Positions 1 to 7,355 of a stretch of DNA of 24,589 nucleotides are shown here, one piece after another. Source of the DNA: CBIHON01 sp966211965. GTDB lineage: Bacteria > Pseudomonadota > Gammaproteobacteria > Burkholderiales > Burkholderiaceae_D. A model generated the notes under the pieces. That model did not search any database, was not told the DNA's origin, and worked only from the letters and a program-made list of their open reading frames with translations. Each line of letters begins with the position of its first letter. The first letter of the stretch is position 1. The stretch is from assembly GCA_966211965.1 (NCBI GenBank), contig CBIHON010000058.1, positions 1 to 24,589 on the forward strand, in the 5' to 3' direction. Both the position numbers and the translations under genes were made by a program.

Positions 1-208
1 GCTGCCTCCCTTCTCGCTCGAACGCGACCCCTGCTTGAGTTCATAACAGGCTCTACGGTTGCACGGAAATAACCTGCAGGTGCTGCAGATATCGGTAATG
101 AGAGCCTGTTCTTGCTTAAAAATTCTATGGAAAATGGTGACAGATGGTGTCAACACCGTCTCGAATCATCAAATGAATGCCATAGCAACCCTCTGGGAAA
201 AGGGCTTC
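1..208. other. Left flank of the insertion sequence, no gene recognised
   Basis: I see no convincing coding region here. A perfect 10-bp inverted repeat (AACAGGCTCT at 45-54 and AGAGCCTGTT at 101-110) could form a long-loop hairpin, and GGTGT/ACACC at 146-157 is a short palindrome. Neither is followed by a T-run. The open frame that crosses this region on the minus strand is antisense to the transposase and is a shadow. Confidence 0.4.
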
Positions 209-278
209 GGTAATCCCCCCAGAAATTAATTGGATTTAAAAGTAGAATTTTCTCCAATCGTTTTTGAGGAAGTTTTAC

Positions 279-545
279 ATGAAGAAATCCCGCTTCACCG
301 ACAGCCAGATCATCGCGATCCTGAAACAAGCCGAAGCCGGCACCCCGGCGCCTGAGTTGTGCCGTGAACACGGCATCAGTTCGGCAACCTTTTACAAATG
401 GCGCGCCAAATTCGGCGGCATGGATGCGTCGCTCATGGCCCGCATGAAGGAACTTGAAGACGAGAACCGGCGTTTGAAGAAGATGTATGCTGAAGAAAAG
501 CTCAAGGCCGAAATCATCGCCGAGGCGATGCAAAAAAAGTGGTAG
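279..545 (+). CDS. IS3-family transposase OrfA (HTH DNA-binding subunit)
   Basis: An 88-residue basic protein opening MKKSRFTDSQIIAILKQAEA, the typical HTH_Tnp_1 start of IS3-family OrfA proteins. The helix-turn-helix covers roughly residues 8-50 (ELCREHGISSATFYKWR). A leucine-zipper-like coiled coil follows (MKELEDENRRLKKMYAEEKLKAE), which in this family mediates multimerisation. I chose the ATG at 279 because GAGGA at 266-270 is well spaced from it; the TTG five codons upstream would place the ribosome site inside the gene. OrfA alone usually acts as a regulator, and the OrfAB fusion is the active transposase. Confidence 0.9.
   Translation: MKKSRFTDSQIIAILKQAEAGTPAPELCREHGISSATFYKWRAKFGGMDASLMARMKELEDENRRLKKMYAEEKLKAEIIAEAMQKKW
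533..539 (+). promoter_or_regulatory. -1 programmed frameshift site (A AAA AAG)
   Basis: In the orfA frame the codons read CAA-AAA-AAG-TGG-TAG, so the heptamer A-AAA-AAG is in phase for tandem -1 slippage just before the orfA stop at 543-545. Slipping back one base enters the orfB frame (GTG GTA GCG ...) and yields OrfAB. This is the well-known IS3-family mechanism. I did not identify a defined downstream stimulatory structure. Confidence 0.8.
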
Positions 546-1366
546 CGCCATCCCTGCGACGAGAGATGGCGCATACAGCTGTGCACGATAAAAGCATCAG
601 CATCACGCTCGCGTGTGAAGCCTTTCGCATCAGCCAGACCTGTTACCGCTATGCGCCCAAGCTGTCTTCAGAAAACAGTCAGATCGCCGACTGGCTGGTG
701 CGGCTAACCCACAACCAGCGCAACGGGGGCTTTGGTCTATGCTTCCTGTACCTGCGCAATGTGAAGGATTTCGGCTGGAATCACAAGCGTGTGTATCGCA
801 TCTATCGGGAGCTGGAGTTGCACTTGCGGATCAAACCAAAAAAGCGTTTGGCACGGGAAAAGCCCGAGCCGCTGGCCGTGCCCAACGCCATCAATGCGGT
901 CTGGTCGATGGACTTCATGCATGACCAGTTATCCGATGGCCGCTGTATCCGGCTGTTCAATGTGATGGACGATTTCAACCGGGAAGGCTTGTGCATCGAC
1001 GTGGATTTCTCACTGCCGGCAGAACGCGTCATTCGCTCGCTTGAGCAAGTCATTGAATGGCGCGGCGCACCTCAGTCGATCCGGTGCGATAACGGACCGG
1101 AATACATCAGCGCCCTCACGCAGGCATGGGCACAAAAGCGCGGCATCAAGTTGGATTTCATCCAGCCTGGCACCCCGCAGCAAAACGCTTATGTCGAACG
1201 ATACAACCGCACGGTGCGCTATGACTGGCTCGCGCATCATTTGTTTGAGTCGATTGACCAGGTCCAGGATTTCGCCACCCGTTGGCTATGGACCTATAAT
1301 CATGAGCGGCCCCATATGGCCATCGGCGGCATCACACCGAAACAGAAATTGGCCTTGGCCGCTTAA
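539..1366 (+). CDS. IS3-family transposase OrfB (DDE integrase core)
   Basis: A 275-residue rve-type integrase catalytic domain that is normally made as the C-terminal part of an OrfAB frameshift fusion. The DDE triad is visible: D125 in VWSMDFMHD, D184 in RCDNGPEY and E220 in NAYVERYNRTVR. The last two are separated by 35 residues, the canonical DD(35)E spacing, so the enzyme looks intact. An N-terminal HTH_21-like segment (about residues 10-100) precedes the core. Independent initiation at the GTG at 539 lacks a good ribosome site, which supports expression by frameshifting. The stop lies just before the right inverted repeat. Confidence 0.92.
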   Translation: MVAPSLRREMAHTAVHDKSISITLACEAFRISQTCYRYAPKLSSENSQIADWLVRLTHNQRNGGFGLCFLYLRNVKDFGWNHKRVYRIYRELELHLRIKPKKRLAREKPEPLAVPNAINAVWSMDFMHDQLSDGRCIRLFNVMDDFNREGLCIDVDFSLPAERVIRSLEQVIEWRGAPQSIRCDNGPEYISALTQAWAQKRGIKLDFIQPGTPQQNAYVERYNRTVRYDWLAHHLFESIDQVQDFATRWLWTYNHERPHMAIGGITPKQKLALAA

Positions 1367-1498
1367 CCTCTACTTTTAACGCCGGTTAAAAATGGGGGGA
1401 CTACCCTTCTGTGCATCTTAAAGTGATCTCCGAAATAGGTAAGTTAGACTGGTTTCTCATAAGTTCGTAGGACGGGTGCGGAATGAAAGACGGGCCAC

Positions 1499-3301
1499 TC
1501 AATCAATAAAAAAAATCTCCCCGTGCGCTCGAAACGGCAATCGCCGCCCCTCCGGCAGCAGATACGCATGGTCCATCGCCGTATCGATCTGTTCCTCGCA
1601 ATACCCGTCGGTAATCACCAATACCGGCCCTTGCCGCGGAAACTCGGCCCGCCGCGCCAGATCGCGCAGACAATCAAGCCCCGGCTGCAACACAGTGCCA
1701 CCTCTGCCACGCAAACCGAATCGATCCAGCAGTCGCTCCGGCTCAACCCAGCCGCTGTCATAAGCCTGTGCATCACAACAGATCAAGCGCACCGCGGCTA
1801 CCTCGCGCGCCATCGCATAACTTGCAATCGCCCCCAGCGCCTTGCCCAGCAGCTTCGGCTCCATCGAACCTGATGTGTCGAGCACGACGCCAAAGACCCG
1901 GCTGCGTCGTTCTTCCTCACTCTGCTTGAGCGCGGATGGACGTGGAATATCCGGCGTCGCCGCCTGCCGCCGCGAAGGGCGCGCGTAGCTGCGATGCAAT
2001 TCCGGCGGCGGAAAACGCTCATCGAACCACTGGGCCAATCGCACGTCCCAGGGGATCGGCGGCTGGCTCAGGCTGCGGATTTCCTCGATCAAACCGGCAG
2101 GCAGCAAACCTCGTTGTCCGCTGCAGACATAGCGATCCAAACCCTGCGCCAGCGCGCGGCGGCAATAGCTTTCCGCATCGGTAAAAAATTTGCCGTCGTC
2201 GTCGCCGAGCATGTCCTGCTCGCCCGCGCCGCGCAGCGTGGCCAGCTTGCGGGCGCGGCGGATATCCTGGGCCAGGGCGTCGTAAACATCTTCGGACGAC
2301 TGTCCCGAGAAGGCTGCATCGTGCAGCAAGCCGAAGCCGGGCGGGGTGCCAACGGCCATTTCAATCAACCAGCCGTTGATGATGAAATCGCAGGCGATAT
2401 TCCACAGCAAGGGATCGCGTCCGCGGCGGCGCGACGCATGGTTGAGTCCGGCATGCAGCAATTCGTGCGCGAGGACGAACAGGCATTCCTCATCCGACAG
2501 GCACGCGCCAGGATTGACCAGGATGCGGCGCGCGCCGACATCGATCGCGGCAATGCGAACATCGTATTGCTGGCAAATCCGTATGTCCTCCTCGACGTCG
2601 AAGCTTGCCGCCAGTGCACCCAGCAAGGGGTAGTGGTCAATTAAACGGCGCTTGGCGCGCAGTACTCGGGTCATCGGCTTGATGACGTTATCCGCTGCCA
2701 CGGCGCCGGCCGCGACCTGCAATGCCTGACCCACGCCGCGCGCGATGCCATCGGCCAGCAACTCGCTCCATTTCTTCCGACGTGCTGCGGAGTCCTTGTC
2801 ATCGAGATTGCAAAAGAATGGGGCATCGCCGCACATCGCCTGATACCAGCTCTGCAGTCCCGGGGCGCAGCCCTCGACGCAGAACTGGCGCAGCAATGCT
2901 TCTGCGCCGCCGTTCGGATAGTGCGGTTCGGCATAAACCAGCTCGTCGGGCAAATGTCCGAGTTTCAGCTCGTCGCAAAATCGGTCCGCTACCAGCAAGC
3001 CGGCCAATTCCCATAAGGCGTAAGGCTCTTGTTTTCGAAGCATGCCAAAGCCCAGGCAGACGGCAGCTATCGCGATCATGCGTGTCCAGGCTTCCGGCTC
3101 TGCGCGGCGTTTCGGGTGCAGCCAGACCGTGCCCGAGGGAGATACCGCCAGCCAGGCTTTGGTGGAGACAAAGCGATGCTCCGTATCCAGGGAAAACGTC
3201 AGGGACTCGGTCACCGTTCCAAGCACCGGATGGCTGCGGACTTTTTTGATGGCGGCGTTGCGCGCTTCCGCGGCCGCATCCTTTTGCGGCGGCCGCCTCA
3301 T
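1499..3301 (-). CDS. Metallopeptidase-like / von Willebrand A domain protein (DUF2201 type), partner of the MoxR ATPase
   Basis: A 600-residue protein with two recognisable parts. The middle holds a zinc-peptidase-like HEXXH motif (HELLHAGLNH, residues 279-288). The C-terminus is a vWA-like domain opening VVLDTSGSM (MIDAS DxSGS at 475-479), with a later TVLQPGLDCL segment and VITDGYCEE. This layout matches the DUF2201 N-terminal peptidase-like plus VWA-like family. Its ATG overlaps the stop of the upstream ATPase gene (ATGA at 3298-3301), so the two are translationally coupled. MoxR/vWA pairs generally act as chaperone-like or metal-insertion machines, and in RNA-repair loci such pairs recur next to RtcB. 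The real substrate here is unknown. The HEXXH is intact, so peptidase activity is possible but unproven. Confidence 0.85.
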   Translation of the reverse strand: MRRPPQKDAAAEARNAAIKKVRSHPVLGTVTESLTFSLDTEHRFVSTKAWLAVSPSGTVWLHPKRRAEPEAWTRMIAIAAVCLGFGMLRKQEPYALWELAGLLVADRFCDELKLGHLPDELVYAEPHYPNGGAEALLRQFCVEGCAPGLQSWYQAMCGDAPFFCNLDDKDSAARRKKWSELLADGIARGVGQALQVAAGAVAADNVIKPMTRVLRAKRRLIDHYPLLGALAASFDVEEDIRICQQYDVRIAAIDVGARRILVNPGACLSDEECLFVLAHELLHAGLNHASRRRGRDPLLWNIACDFIINGWLIEMAVGTPPGFGLLHDAAFSGQSSEDVYDALAQDIRRARKLATLRGAGEQDMLGDDDGKFFTDAESYCRRALAQGLDRYVCSGQRGLLPAGLIEEIRSLSQPPIPWDVRLAQWFDERFPPPELHRSYARPSRRQAATPDIPRPSALKQSEEERRSRVFGVVLDTSGSMEPKLLGKALGAIASYAMAREVAAVRLICCDAQAYDSGWVEPERLLDRFGLRGRGGTVLQPGLDCLRDLARRAEFPRQGPVLVITDGYCEEQIDTAMDHAYLLPEGRRLPFRAHGEIFFID

Positions 3302-4368
3302 GCACGCACCTTGTCCCGGCCGGCCAGGCGCGGCAGATCGCGCGCCACCTGCACTAGGAACCAGCCGGGCAAACGCTGGCCGGCTTCATCTTCGCTCATG
3401 ACGGATTGCGCGATTTCGACGCTGATGCGCGCCAAGTCGCGCAGCATGTCCTTGGCACGGATCGCCAGTTCCTGATGCGCGCTGCGCAGCGATGCTTCGT
3501 CTGCCGGCAGTTCCTTGCGCAGATGGGCGCGGAAGGATTGGGCGAGAAAATACAGCACGTCGCGATTGTCGGGCTCGCTCGGCCAGAATGCGTCGCCCTT
3601 GATGATGGCGTGCAGGGTGTGCTTCTGACGGATCTGCTTGATGAAGCCTCTGAAATGGCCTGCATGGGAAGGAGAGAGCAGGCCATAAGCCAGTGCCTCG
3701 ATCATCTCGTCGCCGATCCCTTCCCCGAAGGAGTGCAGCGCGTCAGATAGCATATGCCAGCTGCGCGGCGTCGAAAATGCTTCTTCATGTTTGGGCGGTT
3801 CGCTCCACAGGTGGTCCGGACGCAGTTGGAGGTACTCCACCACCCATGGATGAATGCCACCGTCATTCTTTGCCCATTCGAGCCATTGGCGGTGATCTGC
3901 GCGCAGGTGGATATGCACCAGCCGGTTGATCAAGGCCGAGGGCATCGGTTTGACGATAGCGGCATCCTTGGCGCGGTTGCCGGCGCCGATTACGATAGTG
4001 CCGGGCGGCAGGCAGTATTCGCCGACGCGCTGTTCGAGGATCAGCGAGTAGAAGGATTTCTGGATTTCGTGCGAGGAAGCGTTGAGTTCGTCCAGGAACA
4101 GCACGAAAGGCTGGTGGCGGACGATGTTGGCCGGCGGATAGAAGCGCGAGCATTCGCCGTCGATTTTCGGGATGCCCAGCAGGTCTTCCGGAGCAAGCTG
4201 GCTGCCTAGCAGGGAGACGCATTCCATGCCGACGGCATCGGCGAAGCGTTGGACCAGAACGCTCTTGCCGATGCCCGGTGCACCCCACATGAAGACGGGG
4301 CGAACCACGGCGACGTTGAGCAGGAAATCGACAGCCTGGGCGGGATTAAGTTGTATGGTGGACTGCAT
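3298..4368 (-). CDS. MoxR-family AAA+ ATPase
   Basis: A 356-residue AAA+ protein. Walker A is GAPGIGKS (residues 29-36), Walker B is LFLDELN (90-96), and sensor-1-like IVIGAGNRAKD follows. The domain matches the dynein-related AAA_5/MoxR class. Such ATPases typically work with a vWA-domain partner, and that partner is encoded immediately downstream with a 4-base overlap. The start ATG at 4368 lacks a strong Shine-Dalgarno. The gene lies about 210 bp downstream of a small basic protein gene and past a REPIN-like element, so it may be read through from the sigma54 operon or have its own promoter. A remodelling role in RNA repair or stress is inferred from context only. Confidence 0.88.
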   Translation of the reverse strand: MQSTIQLNPAQAVDFLLNVAVVRPVFMWGAPGIGKSVLVQRFADAVGMECVSLLGSQLAPEDLLGIPKIDGECSRFYPPANIVRHQPFVLFLDELNASSHEIQKSFYSLILEQRVGEYCLPPGTIVIGAGNRAKDAAIVKPMPSALINRLVHIHLRADHRQWLEWAKNDGGIHPWVVEYLQLRPDHLWSEPPKHEEAFSTPRSWHMLSDALHSFGEGIGDEMIEALAYGLLSPSHAGHFRGFIKQIRQKHTLHAIIKGDAFWPSEPDNRDVLYFLAQSFRAHLRKELPADEASLRSAHQELAIRAKDMLRDLARISVEIAQSVMSEDEAGQRLPGWFLVQVARDLPRLAGRDKVRA

Positions 4369-4430
4369 GTTTTTCTGTCTTTGTTATTTGATGCGAGATG
4401 CTATCGATTGAGGTTCGCACAATATTCCAT

Positions 4431-4545
4431 GTCGTCCCGGCGAACGCCGCTGGGACCCAGCGGCGTTCGTTGCATGTTGTCAGCGTAAATGGCGGTGCAG
4501 AAGGATTTGCATATGACACTGGGGCCCAGCGTACGCTGGGACGAC
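4431..4545. repeat. REPIN/MITE-like element (two inverted REP-type palindromes)
   Basis: A 115-bp unit bounded by inverted ends: GTCGTCCCGGCGAACGC at the left, and the same sequence with two changes, inverted, at the right (GCGTACGCTGGGACGAC). Each end carries its own palindrome. The left one spans 4441-4469 (two perfect 14-base arms around one A) and the right one is CCCAGCGTACGCTGGG at 4525-4540. Paired inverted REP sequences spaced like this form REPINs, which are mobilised in trans by RAYT transposases. No RAYT gene is present here. On the minus strand the folded element could also affect read-through into the ATPase gene. Confidence 0.7.
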
Positions 4546-4577
4546 CTATCAAAGGGGGTAAGGAATCATCCATGGTG

Positions 4578-4757
4578 TTATTCCGCATCTTCATCTCCTT
4601 TACGCCGGCGTCCCGACAGCAGCAAATGCAAGCGTTGCTTTTCAGCGCGCCGTTCGCTGCGTTCAGGCCGGTAAGCGCCATGCGCGCCGGCCTTGCGCTG
4701 TTTGACGGCTACCGCCAAAGGGTTGCGCGGCTTGGGTAATTTGATCGTAATCTTCAT
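4578..4757 (-). CDS. Small basic protein coupled to rtcB (59 residues)
   Basis: This short gene starts MKITIKLPKPRNPLAVAV and ends GRRRKGDEDAE before a TAA. Its ATG lies three bases after the stop of the upstream RtcB gene, and its ribosome site AAAGGA lies inside the last RtcB codons, so translation is evidently coupled to the ligase. The protein is strongly basic (many Arg and Lys), with a PKPRNP opening and a KAGAHGAYRPERSERRAEKQ core. It has the look of a small nucleic-acid-binding protein, and I recall similar short proteins in proteobacterial and phage genomes, but I cannot name a function. An RNA-binding helper for RtcB is a reasonable guess from position and charge, nothing more. Confidence 0.72.
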   Translation of the reverse strand: MKITIKLPKPRNPLAVAVKQRKAGAHGAYRPERSERRAEKQRLHLLLSGRRRKGDEDAE

Positions 4758-4760
4758 GAT

Positions 4761-5969
4761 TCATCCTTTCACGCAAATGACCTGGCGCAGCGTATGCACC
4801 ACTTCCACCAGATCGCTCTGGTGCGCCATCACCCGGTCGATGTCCTTGTAGGCCGCCGGGATCTCATCCACCACGCCGCCATCCTTGCGGCACTCGATGC
4901 CTTCCGTCTGCTGCGCCAGATCGAAACGGTTGAACTTGCGCTTTGCCTCGCTGCGGCTCATGGTCCGGCCCGCGCCATGCGAGCAGGAGCAAAACGATTC
5001 CGGATTGCCTTTGCCGCGCACGATGAAACTCTTGGCCCCCATGCTGCCGGGGATGATGCCGAGTTCGCCTTCGCGTGCCGAGATCGCGCCCTTGCGGGTG
5101 ATGAACAGGTGCTCGTTGCCGTGCGTTTCGCGCGATACGTAGTTGTGGTGGCAATTGATCGCCTCGCCGTTTGTTTTGAAAGCCGGCAGTTGCTGCGCCA
5201 GTACATCGAGCACGCGGCGCATCATTTCGCGGCGGTTGAGCAACGCGTAGTCCTGCGCCCAATCGACCGCTTCCACATAGTCGTCGAACCAGGTGGAGCC
5301 TTCGCTGAAATAGACCAGGTCCTTGTCCGGCAAATGCAGCTTATGGCGCGCCATGTCCTTTCGGGCCGCCGCGATGAAATAACGGCCGATTACGTTGCCG
5401 ACACCGCGCGAGCCGGAGTGCAGCATGATCCACACGCGCTGTTCTTCGTCGAGACAGATTTCGATGAAATGGTTGCCGCCGCCAAGCGAGCCGAGTTGGC
5501 AAATCCAAGTCTGCGCGAACTTGTGCTGCATCTTCATGATGCCTTTGTGCTTGGCGACGATTTTGTCGAGCCGGTCATTCAGGGGACGGCCGACACGGGC
5601 ATGTGCGGAGCCGCGCACCTTGTCCCATTCATGCTGCTCGAAGCCGACCGGAACTGAAGCTTCGATTGCGCTGCGCAAACGCGCCAGGTTGTCCGGCAAC
5701 TGGCTCGCCGTCAGCGTGGTGCGTACTGCGTTCATGCCGCAGCCGATATCCACGCCGACTGCTGCGGGGATGATAGCGGCACGGGTCGGGATCACGCTGC
5801 CGACGGTGGCGCCGCTGCCGGCGTGGACGTCGGGCATGGCCGCGACGTGAGGGTGGACGATGGGAAGATTGGCAATGTTCAGCAATTGCTGGATCGCGTA
5901 ATGATCGATATCGTCGGTAAAGATGTGCACGGGGACCAGGCCCTTGTGCAGGGTTTGTACGATGGGCAT
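4761..5969 (-). CDS. RtcB-family RNA ligase, divergent paralogue (RtcB1)
   Basis: A 402-residue RtcB protein. This family joins RNA 3'-phosphate or 2',3'-cyclic phosphate ends to 5'-OH ends using GTP and Mn2+. Key motifs are present: MPDVHAGSGATVGSV, the metal-binding cysteine in VDIGCGMN (C77), GNHFIEICLDE, LHSGSRGVGN, the paired histidines of NCHHNYV, GSMGAKSFIVRGKGN and the guanylylation-site region CSHGAGRTMSR. It therefore looks catalytically competent. It differs from the other RtcB in this window by its N-terminus (MPIVQTLHKGLVPVHIF) and by lacking the insertion around residues 95-130. The ATG at 5969 follows AAAGAGAA. It lies downstream of a structured leader and directly upstream of a coupled small basic protein. 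Confidence 0.93.
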   Translation of the reverse strand: MPIVQTLHKGLVPVHIFTDDIDHYAIQQLLNIANLPIVHPHVAAMPDVHAGSGATVGSVIPTRAAIIPAAVGVDIGCGMNAVRTTLTASQLPDNLARLRSAIEASVPVGFEQHEWDKVRGSAHARVGRPLNDRLDKIVAKHKGIMKMQHKFAQTWICQLGSLGGGNHFIEICLDEEQRVWIMLHSGSRGVGNVIGRYFIAAARKDMARHKLHLPDKDLVYFSEGSTWFDDYVEAVDWAQDYALLNRREMMRRVLDVLAQQLPAFKTNGEAINCHHNYVSRETHGNEHLFITRKGAISAREGELGIIPGSMGAKSFIVRGKGNPESFCSCSHGAGRTMSRSEAKRKFNRFDLAQQTEGIECRKDGGVVDEIPAAYKDIDRVMAHQSDLVEVVHTLRQVICVKG

Positions 5970-5990
5970 AACAGTTTCTCTTTATGTTAT

Positions 5991-6046
5991 GCCGGGGTTT
6001 TTTCAGGCCGATCGGATATCGGCACCAGGAAATGAAAAACCCCGGC
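5991..6046 (-). promoter_or_regulatory. Possible anti-terminator pairing upstream of rtcB1
   Basis: On the minus strand the 3' arm and T-tract of the terminator (complement of 6033-6046) are almost exactly complementary to a later segment (complement of 5991-6005; TGAAAAAACCCCGGC). They could form a 14-pair stem with one bulged A around a small CCGAT/ATCGG hairpin. This pairing and the terminator hairpin are mutually exclusive. The alternative stem ends about 20 bases before the rtcB1 start, close to the ribosome site. A regulatory switch is inferred; the complementarity itself is directly visible. Confidence 0.5.
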
Positions 6047-6065
6047 GAGTTTCCTCACCGGGGTT
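6035..6065 (-). terminator. Rho-independent-type terminator in the rtcB1 leader
   Basis: Read on the minus strand, AACCCCGGTGAG, a GAAA loop and CTCGCCGGGGTT form a 12-pair stem with one T-G wobble, followed by a T-run (complement of 6035-6039). It ends a short leader transcript about 65 bases upstream of the rtcB1 start. It may be conditional, because a competing downstream complement exists. Confidence 0.72.
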
Positions 6066-6089
6066 CTGGAGTGGAACGACCGGCTCGGG

Positions 6090-6133
6090 TCGGCAATGTC
6101 GCCGATAGCCCCGAGCAGCCATGCGCGGGGCTA
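6090..6133 (-). other. Tandem hairpins in the rtcB1 leader
   Basis: On the minus strand TAGCCCCG and CGGGGCTA (complement of 6126-6133 and 6106-6113) pair perfectly over 8 bp around a 12-base loop. They are followed at once by TCGGC-GACATT-GCCGA (complement of 6105-6090). The first stem begins with the stop codon of the 12-codon leader ORF. The hairpins precede the terminator and look like part of one structured leader. Confidence 0.55.
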
Positions 6134-6169
6134 TGTGTTGTTCAAATTGTCGATAGCCTTGTGCTGCAT
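6131..6169 (-). CDS. Putative 12-residue leader peptide upstream of rtcB1
   Basis: A mini-ORF encodes MQHKAIDNLNNT and stops at TAG. It is preceded by a good ribosome site (AAAGGA, six bases before the ATG). Its stop codon overlaps the base of the next hairpin, so ribosome position could affect which downstream structure forms. This resembles attenuator leader peptides, but no run of a single regulatory amino acid is present (three Asn in the last five residues is the nearest). Whether it is translated is unknown. Confidence 0.4.
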   Translation of the reverse strand: MQHKAIDNLNNT

Positions 6170-6194
6170 GGTTGTTCCTTTCTATAAACGTGGG

Positions 6195-6239
6195 TTGATC
6201 AAAATTGCTGAGAACGGATTCTGCGGCAGGCGCATTCAA
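6195..6239 (-). ncRNA. Possible degenerate mini Y-RNA stem between rtcA and rtcB1
   Basis: On the minus strand TTGA-ATGC and AATTTTGA-TCAA recreate the asymmetric internal loop that marks the five Y-like units further upstream (compare ATGCC opposite AATTTTG in unit D). Above it GC-TG and AGAA can pair with TTCT and CAGC, with bulged bases, around a TCCG loop. The conserved ACTACAT segment is missing and the helices are short. It may be a remnant or chance similarity. Confidence 0.28.
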
Positions 6240-6332
6240 GGTGTCAATTTATTTGCGTCTCGGCTTGTCTTTTCTGTTGCATTTTTTAGACGTTCATAAT
6301 CGATATTCAAGAGTTCTCTAGTTCAACATTTC

Positions 6333-7355
6333 TCATTGTTTTTCTATGACTGTGCAAATATTCAAGCCTTCACGCTTGTCGAAAGAAAACTGCACCGGCA
6401 GAAATTTTTCGATCACCGTCGCGTTGGTCAGCGCGTGTTGTGAAACCTCGCTGGCCGTGAACCTGCCCCCGCCAGCTAAGGCGAAAGGCAGCATGATTTG
6501 ATCCGCCAGATGTTCACCGATCGCTGCGCCGGAGGCGATGTAATGACGGACTTCCGACACTACATTTTTCGCCACCGTTTCTGCCCGTACCATCTTCTCG
6601 CCGAACGCGCAAAACACGTCCGTCACGTGCTCATATTCCAGTGTCACCAGCAACGCATTTCCTGGGCCTTGCTCGCCGGGCAGGCCGCGCACCAGCAATT
6701 GCGACTCATCCCAGCCCATACCGGCGCCCACGCATTCCAGTTCGCGTTTGGCGACATTGAAGGGAACGCCGGCAATAAAACTTTCGGCGTAACCGGACAC
6801 GCGCTCACCACGCTCCATGCACTCGATTGCCTGCAATTTCTTGCATGGCTGGATGGTGGCGACGATTTCGCCGCCGCCCGCCGGATAGAATCCGAAGCGC
6901 TTCAATTGAATGTCCAGCGTTGCGCCCATTTCAGCGAGAACACGGCCATACGCGCGCTGCAGGAATTGCGCAGGCGGCGCCATCGAATTGTGCGTGCCGC
7001 CCGTGATATGGACCACCGATGGCGTATCGGCTTGCAGCAAGGCCGGCAATAGCGTTTGCAATACCAGCGTGCAACTGCCGGCGCTGCCGATGGCAAATTT
7101 GTATTCGCCGCCTTTGATTTTTTTCGGGGCAAATTCCAGGGTTTGCGAACCGATCGCAGTTGCGCCGATATCGGCATTGCACACCTGGGCGGCCGCTTGC
7201 ACCGCTACCAGGTGCTGGCGCATCAAGCCTGGTTTCGGGCGGTTTGCGCGGATGTTGATGATGCGGAAAGGCTGACCGGTGATCATGGAGAGCGTCAAGG
7301 CCGTGCGCAGGATTTGGCCGCCGCCTTCGCCGATGGATCCGTTTAGTTCTATCAT
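6333..7355 (-). CDS. rtcA: RNA 3'-terminal phosphate cyclase RtcA
   Basis: A 340-residue RtcA. It converts RNA 3'-phosphate to a 2',3'-cyclic phosphate through a covalent AMP-histidine intermediate. The opening MIELNGSIGEGGGQILRTALTLS, the central FYPAGGGEIV and the C-terminal EHLADQIMLPFALAGGGRF are family signatures. The nucleophile is most likely H307 in SQHALTN, at the place of the E. coli active-site histidine. Length matches the family (about 340). The ribosome site before the ATG at 7355 is weak. In E. coli rtcB and rtcA are adjacent; here a beta-helix gene on the other strand separates rtcA from the upstream rtcB, so rtcA may rely on long read-through or on its own promoter. Confidence 0.95.
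   Translation of the reverse strand: MIELNGSIGEGGGQILRTALTLSMITGQPFRIINIRANRPKPGLMRQHLVAVQAAAQVCNADIGATAIGSQTLEFAPKKIKGGEYKFAIGSAGSCTLVLQTLLPALLQADTPSVVHITGGTHNSMAPPAQFLQRAYGRVLAEMGATLDIQLKRFGFYPAGGGEIVATIQPCKKLQAIECMERGERVSGYAESFIAGVPFNVAKRELECVGAGMGWDESQLLVRGLPGEQGPGNALLVTLEYEHVTDVFCAFGEKMVRAETVAKNVVSEVRHYIASGAAIGEHLADQIMLPFALAGGGRFTASEVSQHALTNATVIEKFLPVQFSFDKREGLNICTVIEKQ

Larger units (their letters stand above)
209..1405 (+). mobile_element. Complete IS3-family insertion sequence (IS407-like), 4-bp target duplication
   Basis: The left end (209-246) and the reverse complement of the right end (1369-1405) align as imperfect terminal inverted repeats. Both start GGTARTCCCCCC and end in TTAAAAGTAGA, with a diverged middle. 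The four bases before the left end (CTTC, 205-208) recur immediately after the right end (CTTC, 1406-1409), which fits a 4-bp target-site duplication and intact insertion. Inside are two overlapping reading frames, orfA and orfB, joined by a -1 frameshift site, the standard IS3 arrangement. OrfA resembles the IS407 subgroup in its opening residues and its C-terminal KLKAEIIAEAMQKKW. The exact end base is uncertain by one or two positions, because other choices give no duplication. Confidence 0.88.

Noticed and set aside
1994..2644. Long plus-strand open frame of 216 codons opposite the vWA/metallopeptidase gene.
   Set aside because: It is a shadow frame of the minus-strand gene, which has clear domains and coupling to the ATPase gene.
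4794..5657. Long plus-strand open frame of 287 codons opposite rtcB1.
   Set aside because: Antisense shadow of a strongly conserved RtcB frame, without a start signal or family resemblance.
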